A DNA stretch of 6,420 nt from Cyclobacteriaceae bacterium (GTDB lineage Bacteria > Bacteroidota > Bacteroidia > Cytophagales > Cyclobacteriaceae): NCBI GenBank assembly GCA_025455225.1, contig JALOMY010000184.1, forward strand, positions 1 through 6,420, written 5' to 3'. Shown piece after piece: positions 1 to 5,828 of the stretch. Numbering within the stretch: the first letter of the stretch is position 1; each line of letters opens with the position of its first letter. The notes beneath the pieces were generated by a model, which ran no database searches, was not told the origin of the DNA, and was given only the letters and a program-made list of their open reading frames with translations. Both the position numbers and the translations under genes were made by a program.

Positions 1-60
1 AAAGGAAAGACATATTGCGAGGTACAACAAACCCAGGTAAAGAAGTAGTGTAACCAACAT
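1..60 (-). CDS. N-terminus of a membrane-anchored protein, possibly a second BEM46-like hydrolase (partial, runs off left edge)
   Basis: Reading leftward from an ATG at 58-60 there are 20 codons without a stop to the window edge. They encode an almost wholly hydrophobic segment beginning MLVTLLLYLG and continuing with LLYLAICLSF. That is what a signal anchor or first membrane helix looks like. It lies 70 bases downstream of the BEM46-like hydrolase on the same strand, so it could be the next gene of the operon. BEM46/ABHD13-type hydrolases of Bacteroidota commonly start with just such a leucine- and tyrosine-rich helix, so a tandem paralogue is my best guess. With only 20 residues visible, any membrane protein remains possible. 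No clear Shine-Dalgarno sequence precedes the ATG. Competing plus-strand readings of the same bases all end in stops by position 53 and have no recognisable content. Confidence 0.45.
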   Translation of the reverse strand, partial: MLVTLLLYLGLLYLAICLSF

Positions 61-130
61 GAAGACAATTTACAATTAACATCGATCAAATAACAATCGG
101 TGATGCATCGATGCTGCTGCTGAAATTGAA

Positions 131-949
131 TTACATCAATGCTTTCTTCAGGGCACTATGATATGCCGGAAAATCATGAAGATTATTATGGCCTCCGCCT
201 TCAATGATTACAAATTCATCGCCTGGTTTCAACAGGGGTTTTAACCGCAATGCGGATGACAACGGAACCACCCAGTCGCTCGATCCCTGGATCAACACCT
301 TTTTGCACTTGACCAGCCGGATATGATCAGCATTGGAAAACTGGTATTTCGGTTTTACCAGGTAATTTACCAGGTAAATGGTTGGAAGAAATACAGGATA
401 GACCACTCCCCATAATTCATCAAATGGTGTTTCAAGAATGAGTAAATCGGGTTCAGCCATCATGGCCAGGTTAGAGGCTACAGCTGAACCGAGCGATCTT
501 CCATAAAAAACAGTTTTTGGATAAGTGAATGTCTGCTGAGCCCATTGAAAAATCAATGCAGCATCATGATACATTTCCTGCTCACCCGGCTTGCCCCCGC
601 TTTTACCGTAACCGCGGTAATCCATCATTAGCACATCGTATCCAAGTTGGGTAAAGTCAGAAGCATATTTTCCCCAGCGTTGCAGGTTGTCTTTGTTGCC
701 GTGAAAGTAAAGCAGGAGGCCTTTCGGTTCAGCACCGGACCGGAACAAGAGCGCATTGATTTCGATTTCTTTGGTTACCGGAACAAAAAACTCTTCAAAC
801 GGCTGATCAAACCTGAACTGGTAATCGCGTGATAATTTATCCGGCCGAAATATGACCTTGCTATGGAACTCCAAAAAGGTGACCGAAAGAAAAATGTAAA
901 GCAGGGCTAGAACACCAAATACTCTGAAAACAATCCGAACAGGTTTCAT
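131..949 (-). CDS. membrane-anchored alpha/beta hydrolase, BEM46/ABHD13-like
   Basis: This is a 272-residue alpha/beta hydrolase. Residues about 5-27 form one hydrophobic N-terminal helix, so the catalytic domain is probably anchored to the inner membrane, most likely facing the periplasm. The fold's landmarks appear in order: the oxyanion-loop HGN at 83-85, DYRGYGKSGG at 110-119, the nucleophile elbow GRSLG at 150-154 with Ser152, an acid in GSSDWVVP (Asp225), and a base in GGGHNN (His254). The triad is therefore complete and the length is normal for the family. This architecture is typical of BEM46/ABHD13-type proteins, whose substrates are mostly unknown (esters or acyl groups are likely). 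The ATG start lies 6 bases after the VOC gene stop, which implies cotranscription and probably translational coupling. No substrate can be assigned from sequence. Confidence 0.88.
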   Translation of the reverse strand: MKPVRIVFRVFGVLALLYIFLSVTFLEFHSKVIFRPDKLSRDYQFRFDQPFEEFFVPVTKEIEINALLFRSGAEPKGLLLYFHGNKDNLQRWGKYASDFTQLGYDVLMMDYRGYGKSGGKPGEQEMYHDAALIFQWAQQTFTYPKTVFYGRSLGSAVASNLAMMAEPDLLILETPFDELWGVVYPVFLPTIYLVNYLVKPKYQFSNADHIRLVKCKKVLIQGSSDWVVPLSSALRLKPLLKPGDEFVIIEGGGHNNLHDFPAYHSALKKALM

Positions 950-955
950 AGTGAA

Positions 956-1354
956 TCAGGAATGTTTGGCGGGTTCAATCAAATCCCAAAGGTTTCCATA
1001 AAGATCAGCAAAAACGGCAACTCTTCCATAGGGTTCATGGGTTGGTCCGCGAACAATGGTAATTGAATGAGTTTTTAAATTATCCAGATCGCGTTGAATG
1101 TTATCGGTGTGGAGAAACAGAAATACCCGGCCCCCGGTTTGATTGCCAATGCGGCTTCGTTGCTCATCATTCACAGCTTTGGCTAATAACAGGCGGCAAC
1201 CGGAAGATCCGGGAGGTGCAACAACTACCCAACGCTTCGATTCATTTAAGACCGTATCTTCAATTAATTCAAAATGCAGCTTCTCCGTGTAATACTGAAT
1301 TGCTTCATCATAATCCTTCACAAGCAGGGCAATGGTTGCCAGCGATTGTTTCAT
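956..1354 (-). CDS. VOC family protein (glyoxalase/bleomycin-resistance fold)
   Basis: This 132-residue protein has the paired beta-alpha-beta-beta-beta modules of the vicinal oxygen chelate superfamily. The first module opens with ATIALLVKDYDEAIQYYTEKLHFEL (residues 6-30, quoted in part: VKDYDEAIQYY). The second runs from about residue 76, with FLHTDNIQRDLDNLK, and closes with the family signature FADLYGNLWDLIEP at 115-128. Mapped by eye onto glyoxalase I, the usual metal ligands look replaced: Thr where the first His would be, Phe at the second His, Asp at the last Glu. I therefore do not call it a lactoylglutathione lyase. His82 and Glu127 are nearby but out of register. It may be a non-metal binding protein or an unassigned dioxygenase/isomerase relative. 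It sits between the MFS gene (41 bases upstream) and the hydrolase gene (6 bases downstream). An 8-codon leader reading frame overlaps its start codon. Confidence 0.85.
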   Translation of the reverse strand: MKQSLATIALLVKDYDEAIQYYTEKLHFELIEDTVLNESKRWVVVAPPGSSGCRLLLAKAVNDEQRSRIGNQTGGRVFLFLHTDNIQRDLDNLKTHSITIVRGPTHEPYGRVAVFADLYGNLWDLIEPAKHS

Positions 1355-1377
1355 GAAGTAAATATATCATTACGCAT
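1351..1377 (-). other. 8-codon upstream reading frame overlapping the VOC start (possible leader)
   Basis: On the minus strand an ATG at 1375-1377 opens the short frame MRNDIFTS. Its TGA stop (1351-1353) overlaps the VOC start codon as ATGA. The decamer TTACTTCATG occurs at both starts (1375-1384 and 1352-1361), so the initiation region looks duplicated. An ATGA overlap can couple translation, but so short a frame can arise by chance and no Shine-Dalgarno sequence supports it. Confidence 0.25.
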
Positions 1378-1395
1378 GAAGTAACCGAACGGAAT

Positions 1396-2697
1396 TCACG
1401 ATAATGCTGCCGTGATTTTAACACAGGATGAATTTTCGGTTTTATGCACACGATCTCTTCGCAACAGCCAATCAGCAATTTTAACCGACCCCGATTCGCT
1501 ACACGACATCCGGAAAAAGATAATGCCTGCCGATACGAATGTAAGGATACCCACAAAAAGTATGGAGGCTTCAAGACTGATCAGATCAGCAAGGATACCG
1601 GTTAATATCGCCCCAATGGCATAGCCCAGATCGCGCCACAATCGAAAGATACCGATGCTCTTCGGCCGATCCTGAGGATGTGTGTTTTCTGCAACTGCTG
1701 CTAAAAAGGTTGGATATACCATGGCTGTACCCCAGCCGATAATAGCCGACAAGACTATAAAATGCGTCATGGAATTTGCCCATGCCAGGCCAGTAAGAGC
1801 CAGTGCCTGAAGAAGCATGCCCATGTATAACATATCCTTCTTGCAGAAAAAATCGGCCAGCTTGCCCGTAAACAATTGTCCGATGCCCCATACGGCAGGA
1901 TACACGGCCACGATTATTCCGATTTGTTCGAGACTGAAGTTTTTCGAAGCCAGCAGAATCGGGAAGATGCCCCACGTCATTCCATCGTTCAGATTATTGA
2001 CAAGTCCGGCTTGTGTAACCGAGCCCAGGTTCTTATTCCTCCACGTAGTTTCCCAAAAAATATTTTTCAGTCGTGGTGCTTTACTGATCGTGGTTTCTTT
2101 GGCTACATGATGTTTGGTGTCTTGTACGAGAAAGAGGGTTGAAAAAAATCCAAGAACAACCAATCCGATACCGAGGTAAAACGGATAGGGCCGCAAGCCG
2201 TACTCACCTGCAATCCATCCGGTAAGAAATGCAATAACTGCTACCGATAAATATCCAGCAAATTCATTCAGACCCATAGCAAAGCCCCGCTGCTTCTCAC
2301 CTACCAGGTCGATCTTCATCATTACCGTACTCGACCAGGCAAGACCCTGATGAACACCTAGCAACACGTTGGCAGCTACGATCCAGTTCCAATCGGGCGC
2401 CCACATAAGCATGAAGGGAATGGGAATACCAAGAGCCCACCCAATCAGCAATAAATTTCTTCTTCCGATTTTATTTGCCCAGGCACCGGTGTAGTAATTG
2501 GTGATGGCCTTCACCACACCGAAAACAATAATGAAAGTAAGGATGGTGGTTCTTGCAGCGAGACCAAACTCCACTTCGGCAATTTGCGGAAGGATGGTTC
2601 GCTCAAGACCCACCATACCACCCACAAATCCGTTAATGATTACCAACAGTGTGAATTGTCTCCAGTTTTCCTTCAGGCCCAGTTTAATGTGTTCCAT
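1396..2697 (-). CDS. MFS transporter, DHA1-like, 12 transmembrane segments
   Basis: A 433-residue inner-membrane secondary transporter of the major facilitator superfamily. The loop between helices 2 and 3 carries a motif A variant, GAWANKIGRRNLL at 71-83, with Asn where Asp is usual. A half-repeat counterpart is GKLADFFCKKDML at 278-290. Other family marks are GVHQGLAW (114-121), MKIDLVGEKQRGFAMGLNE (127-145), the following helix with AGYL, and FRLWRDLGYAIGA near 351-363. A polar linker at about 192-222 divides the two six-helix bundles. The tail after about residue 397 is hydrophilic. The substrate is not readable; drug/metabolite efflux is the default for this group. The ATG start lies 8 bases after the stop of the dsrE-like remnant. 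From memory, this MFS branch is often found near DsrE-type genes, which would fit that remnant, but I could not check it. Confidence 0.9.
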   Translation of the reverse strand: MEHIKLGLKENWRQFTLLVIINGFVGGMVGLERTILPQIAEVEFGLAARTTILTFIIVFGVVKAITNYYTGAWANKIGRRNLLLIGWALGIPIPFMLMWAPDWNWIVAANVLLGVHQGLAWSSTVMMKIDLVGEKQRGFAMGLNEFAGYLSVAVIAFLTGWIAGEYGLRPYPFYLGIGLVVLGFFSTLFLVQDTKHHVAKETTISKAPRLKNIFWETTWRNKNLGSVTQAGLVNNLNDGMTWGIFPILLASKNFSLEQIGIIVAVYPAVWGIGQLFTGKLADFFCKKDMLYMGMLLQALALTGLAWANSMTHFIVLSAIIGWGTAMVYPTFLAAVAENTHPQDRPKSIGIFRLWRDLGYAIGAILTGILADLISLEASILFVGILTFVSAGIIFFRMSCSESGSVKIADWLLRRDRVHKTENSSCVKITAALS

Positions 2698-2705
2698 AGT
2701 ATCAA

Positions 2706-2813
2706 TCAGAAGGTGAGTACTTTGACGCTATCTACAACCCATTTCGTCAGCTCTGCTAAGGTACTGATTTCGATTCCATAAGGGGCATCATTAATGATGA
2801 TCAAAATTTTCAT
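2706..2813 (-). pseudogene. DsrE-family sulfur-relay gene, collapsed by an in-frame internal deletion to 35 codons
   Basis: Between the MAT stop and the MFS start there is a 35-codon frame with its own ATG (2811-2813) and TGA (2706-2708). Its first 13 residues, MKILIIINDAPYG, match the typical N-terminus of DsrE/YchN-like proteins (MKILIILNDAPYG-T-ERSYN). Its last 19, STLAELTKWVVDSVKVLTF, match the typical C-terminus (RSTLEELTEWTLWADKVLTF in general form). Full-length members have about 110-120 residues, so roughly 80 central residues are missing. The lost part includes the cysteine-containing segment thought to carry sulfur. The join falls at the Gly-Ile-Glu around codons 13-15. The remnant cannot fold as a DsrE protein and is most likely non-functional. 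It may persist because its frame preserves coupling between MAT (5 bases upstream) and MFS (8 bases downstream). A genuine microprotein is less likely. Family assignment rests on recalled consensus. Confidence 0.72.
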
Positions 2814-2818
2814 GGTTC

Positions 2819-3973
2819 TTACCGGCTAATGATTTGTTTCCATAGTGTGGGAATTTCCTCCAGTTTAAGTCTTGCCAATTGTTCAATTCGCCCTGTGTCA
2901 ACTAGTGATCGGTTTACACGAATATCCAGCAATTGTGGTTCCGTAATCGGTTTACCAATCTGGCTTACTATAAATACCTGTGCTTCTTCAGCAAAACCCT
3001 GCTCGCAGATGGCCTTGCTTAATTCAAAAGCAAACAGGTTATAAATTTTCCCTACATGACTTACGGGATTCTTTCCGGCAAATGCTTCAAGACTCATAGG
3101 CCGATACGGTGTGATTAATCCGTTGTAACGATTCCCCCTGCCCACTTCTCCATCGTCACCAGCCTCAGCACTTAATCCGGTAACGGTCAGGTAGACGCTT
3201 TGCTGATCATAGTTATCGGCTGAATTGATTTCAATAACAGTGTCCTCCATTCCAGGTTTACCAGAAATAAACTGTTTGATCTCCGCTACATGCAATTGGT
3301 ACGCCTTTATATCCGGAATAAACCGGTCAACCATAGCAACGGCAATCGTAAACTTTGCTCCGGTCTTTGTGCGCAATCCCATCACTTTTATATCTTCTCC
3401 AACCCATGGGAAGCGTTGCTTTGTCTTAACGTTATTCAGCAACTGTTCAATTTGAAGCACCTGCTGTTCAAGGGGCGTGAAGGGATAAAATCCAACTCCA
3501 ATGGAAGTATCGTTCGCTAATGGAATCTCACCTTTTCCAAATCGCTGAAAAAGCTCTGTAAGATCCTGACTGCCCGCTCCTATTCGGCAAACAATGCGGA
3601 TGTCCTTTTCCGGATCCAGAAAACGAAGATTTTTTTTAATCCAGTTTTTTACGGTATTGCCGACAATTTCCTCCACCGGAATTTTTCTTCCCTTGAATTC
3701 ATTGGTTGCGCGCCCGGCTAGAATAAGTTCCATGGGCTTAACCAAACGACCTCCTCCAAACGCAGGCTGCGATTGACCTGCTATTAACAGAGCTTTATCG
3801 ACATTATGATGAAGAATGAGGCCAAACTCTTTAATATAATAATGACAAAGCGCGACTGAAATCTCTTCAGCAATTTGATCGCAAATGGCATCGGGATGGC
3901 CAAGGCCTTTGCGTTCCGCAATTTCAATATCGGAGGTTGATTGTAAGGGCCGAATGCGAATTGGCTCAATCAC
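2819..3973 (-). CDS. archaeal-type S-adenosylmethionine synthetase (methionine adenosyltransferase)
   Basis: This 384-residue cytoplasmic enzyme should make S-adenosylmethionine from methionine and ATP, releasing phosphate and diphosphate. It belongs to the archaeal MAT family, not the usual bacterial MetK family. Signatures are ERKGLGHPD at 20-28, HNVDKALLIAG at 56-66, AFGGGRLVKPMELILAGRA at 71-89, NDTSIGVGFYP at 154-164, and a long conserved block at 266-312. That block includes AEAGDDGEVGRGNRYNGLI, then PYRPMSLEAFAGKNP and HVGKIYN. Length is close to the usual 390-400, and no key motif is visibly lost. The start is GTG (3971-3973), fixed by an in-frame TAA four codons upstream; an AAGGA lies about 14 bases before it, rather far. 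It heads the series running into the dsrE remnant and MFS gene. Such genes are scattered in bacteria, presumably by transfer; a standard metK elsewhere in the genome is expected but not visible here. Confidence 0.92.
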   Translation of the reverse strand: MIEPIRIRPLQSTSDIEIAERKGLGHPDAICDQIAEEISVALCHYYIKEFGLILHHNVDKALLIAGQSQPAFGGGRLVKPMELILAGRATNEFKGRKIPVEEIVGNTVKNWIKKNLRFLDPEKDIRIVCRIGAGSQDLTELFQRFGKGEIPLANDTSIGVGFYPFTPLEQQVLQIEQLLNNVKTKQRFPWVGEDIKVMGLRTKTGAKFTIAVAMVDRFIPDIKAYQLHVAEIKQFISGKPGMEDTVIEINSADNYDQQSVYLTVTGLSAEAGDDGEVGRGNRYNGLITPYRPMSLEAFAGKNPVSHVGKIYNLFAFELSKAICEQGFAEEAQVFIVSQIGKPITEPQLLDIRVNRSLVDTGRIEQLARLKLEEIPTLWKQIISR

Positions 3974-4054
3974 AATTGTGTGTTAATTCCTTAAGGGCAG
4001 GCATTGAAATAACAAAGAAGCAAGCAAAATAGTGTGGTTCCCTTCAAGTTTTAC

Positions 4055-4828
4055 TCATATTAATCCGGATCCCAGCGCCAGAGAAAGCAGGATGAGTAAA
4101 ACCGCAACAAACACCTGTATAAACCGAAGCGTGATTTTCTTCAATAACTTATTTCCGATATACGCGCCTACTATAGCCGATAACGTGGCACTTGCGACTA
4201 GCGTTAGGTTTTCAGTGAGACCTGATGCGGTAAAACGAGTGGCATATACACTTAACCGGGTAAAGTCAACAAACGTGGATACCACCACGGCTGTGCCTAC
4301 AAAAGCTTCTTTTGAAAGTCCGGCTTTAATTAAAAACGCACTGCGCAATGCGCCCTGGTTTCCGGAAAGTCCGCCAAAAAATCCACTGAGTGCTCAGCCA
4401 AGCGGAAGTTTGTTTTTATCGAACTGCAGTTTGCTGAAATACGGAATGAGATCAATAGTGGCAAAAATCAACAGTAATACTGAAACGATAAACTTCATCG
4501 GGTAAACCGAGATTACTCGATCACCCAATTGATATGTGAATAGTGGCTCCCACTCCGTAATATTCAGCAACAACCATGAACCAATAATGGCAGCAACTAC
4601 GGCTGGAATACCAAAGCGCAACAACACTTGCTTATCGGCATGACGGCTAACTAACACCAGTTTGAAAATATTATTGAAAAAATGAACCACACCCGTTAAG
4701 GCAATGGCCAGATCTACCGGAAAGAAAATCATGAACACGGGCGTGAGAATAGTACCCAACCCAAAGCCTGAGAAAAAGGTAAGGATGGCGGTAATAAAAG
4801 CCGCCAGACAAATAATAAATATATCCAA
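4055..4828 (-). pseudogene. TauE/SafE-family sulfite/organosulfonate exporter, interrupted by an in-frame TGA
   Basis: The frame spans 257 codon positions of a TauE/SafE-type membrane exporter. The N-terminal half has TFFSGFGLGTILTPVFMIFF at 17-36, ALTGVVHFFNNIFK at 43-56 and LLRFGIPAVVAAIIGSW at 69-85. The C-terminal half has SGFFGGLSGNQGALRSAFL, then FVGTAVVVSTFVDFTRL and a last hydrophobic stretch ending in GSGLI. Between them codon 145 is TGA (4394-4396), exactly where the family has LPLGG-x-LSGFFGG. A GGA glycine codon changed by one base would give it. There is no frameshift, and both sides stay well conserved, so the lesion is recent or is a sequencing error. Other genes here end in TGA at expected C-termini, which argues against recoding. 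The start is TTG (4826-4828), with AAGAAG six bases before it. The family exports sulfite, sulfoacetate and related anions; the true substrate is unknown. Confidence 0.85.
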
Positions 4829-4873
4829 TACGATCTTCTTATGAATTGAGGAATACTCCTCTATAATTAATAA

Positions 4874-5305
4874 TCAAATGATCCAACCTTTGGCACGGGC
4901 AGTTCGGGATACTAAAACAAGTGCCACAGAAAAAACAGGGATCAAAATGGCCATGGCTATTCCGCTGGAATCAAATGCCGGGGAATTTTCGACCATGAAA
5001 ATATCATAACTCCATTGGGCCGCCACACAAACCAATGACACTACAAATACCCAGTAGGCCAATGCCTTGCGCAAAAGAATTAACAAGGAGCCCAACGTTC
5101 CACCAAATACAGCCAATGCAAATACACCCATGTACCAGGCCGGCTGGTTTTGTAAATACACTTGTTGTTCTTGCGGCAAAGCAGCAATGGCTTCATCGGT
5201 CATGTAAGCACGCATCAGATAAGCCATAACACCCATGGCATTCCATAGAAGGGCTATAACGGATACAATCCAGAACCAGGCGGGGGATTTTACTTGATTT
5301 GACAT
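4874..5305 (-). CDS. small four-helix integral membrane protein of unknown function
   Basis: This 143-residue protein has four predicted membrane helices at about 10-30, 57-78, 83-103 and 117-134. It has a charged, glutamine-rich loop at 36-54 and an Arg/Lys-rich C-terminus (SRTARAKGWII). The N-terminal KSPAWFWIVSVIALLWNAMGV region (residues 6-26, cited in part) and the NQPAWYMGVFALAVFGGTLG stretch at 53-72 look like a Bacteroidota family that databases sometimes label sugar transporter without experimental support. I would not assign transport. I place the start at the ATG at 5303-5305 (MSNQVKSP). An upstream TTG at 5327-5329 would only add eight unremarkable residues. The broken TauE gene follows after 45 bases on the same strand, so the two may be cotranscribed. 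The gene diverges from the lipoprotein gene to its right. Confidence 0.8.
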   Translation of the reverse strand: MSNQVKSPAWFWIVSVIALLWNAMGVMAYLMRAYMTDEAIAALPQEQQVYLQNQPAWYMGVFALAVFGGTLGSLLILLRKALAYWVFVVSLVCVAAQWSYDIFMVENSPAFDSSGIAMAILIPVFSVALVLVSRTARAKGWII

Positions 5306-5449
5306 AGTATTGGAATTGAATACGTACAAGTTAATTGGTTTTTCGGAATAAATTAGGCCAACCTGACCTTACTGAAACCGGATAACTTTCCCAAACAGTT
5401 TACAACCTGCATTCTCCATCGTGTGTCCAATAAATTAAACAGAATCCGG
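5306..5449. promoter_or_regulatory. divergent intergenic region, presumed to hold promoters for both flanking genes
   Basis: This gap of about 145 bases separates the minus-strand membrane protein from the plus-strand lipoprotein, so it must drive transcription outward in at least one direction. On the plus strand TAACTTTC at 5383-5390 resembles the Bacteroidota -7 element (TAnnTTTG) with one mismatch, but no TTG sits at the right distance upstream. On the minus strand TAACTTG near the membrane-protein start is one base short of the same element. Neither is convincing, and I see no operator-like palindrome. Confidence 0.35.
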
Positions 5450-5806
5450 ATGCGCATATTAGCCTTAATTCTAGTAGTTACTTCTTTGTGTCAATGCGAT
5501 ACAACCGAAGTCATTGTTTGTTTTCCGCAAAGGTGTTCAATACAGGCCACCGTTAAGGATATGACCGGACTTGATGGCTGCGGACTGATGTTTGAACTTC
5601 AGGATGGCACCTTGCTTGAACCGGAGCGTAGGGTATATGTTCAGCCTCCAAAACCAGAAGAAGACCCTTTATACTATTTCGAATTGAAAGCAAACGATAA
5701 GGTGTGGATTGATTACCGGTCTTCATCTGCCAGTTCAATTTGTATGGCCGGAGAAATCATATTTATAACCTGCATCAAGCCGTTTACAACGTCTGTCGAA
5801 AACTAA
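5450..5806 (+). CDS. short cysteine-rich putative lipoprotein, uncharacterised Bacteroidota family
   Basis: From the ATG at 5450 this is a 118-residue exported protein. The N-terminus MRILALILVVTSLCQCDTT has a basic start, a hydrophobic core and cysteines at 14 and 16. It is probably lipidated at Cys16 (LCQC) although Gln before the cysteine is unusual. The mature part has cysteines at 24, 29, 44, 98 and 108. Conserved-looking segments are TVKDMTGLDGCGLMFELQDG (34-53) with LLEP after it, and the C-terminal SSICMAGEIIFITCIK (95-110). I recall similar small lipoproteins in Bacteroidota but know no function. The cysteines may pair as disulfides in the periplasm or at the surface. A GTG at 5423 in the same frame could be the start, adding nine mostly basic or polar residues. 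It diverges from the membrane protein and converges, with a 22-base gap, on the CBM9-like gene. Confidence 0.75.
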   Translation: MRILALILVVTSLCQCDTTEVIVCFPQRCSIQATVKDMTGLDGCGLMFELQDGTLLEPERRVYVQPPKPEEDPLYYFELKANDKVWIDYRSSSASSICMAGEIIFITCIKPFTTSVEN

Positions 5807-5828
5807 ACGAACAGAAAGTCCGATTCCC

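Noticed and set aside
105..114. Perfect 10-base palindrome GCATCGATGC downstream of the hydrolase gene
   Set aside because: It has no loop, no T-run and no second copy, so it supports neither a terminator nor an operator call.
1308..1574. 88-codon minus-strand frame bridging the VOC and MFS genes
   Set aside because: It overlaps both real genes in another frame and has no family-like sequence or plausible start signal.
1586..1975. 129-codon minus-strand frame inside the MFS gene
   Set aside because: It is an alternative frame of a well-conserved transporter gene. Its serine-, glycine- and histidine-rich translation is typical of shadows.
3974..4054. Promoter or SAM riboswitch upstream of the MAT gene
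   Set aside because: The 81-base gap is short for a SAM riboswitch and shows no clear hairpin series. TATTTTG resembles a -7 element, but its spacing to the nearest upstream TTG is too short.
4055..4348. C-terminal TauE half as a separate gene starting at TTG
   Set aside because: It is in the same frame as the upstream half, and the 15 codons between the TGA and this TTG are themselves conserved (SGFFGGLSGNQG). It is one broken gene.
4394..4396. TGA in the TauE gene as recoded glycine (as in Gracilibacteria) or tryptophan
   Set aside because: TGA ends the VOC, MFS, DsrE-remnant, small-membrane-protein and TauE genes at expected C-termini, and the gene content looks like Bacteroidota. The standard bacterial code applies.
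4032..4505. 157-codon open frame on the plus strand opposite the TauE gene
   Set aside because: It is an antisense shadow. The minus-strand frame carries the conserved TauE motifs, whereas this translation has no recognisable content.
5807..5828. Bidirectional terminator between the convergent lipoprotein and CBM9-like genes
   Set aside because: The 22 bases contain no inverted repeat or T-tract.
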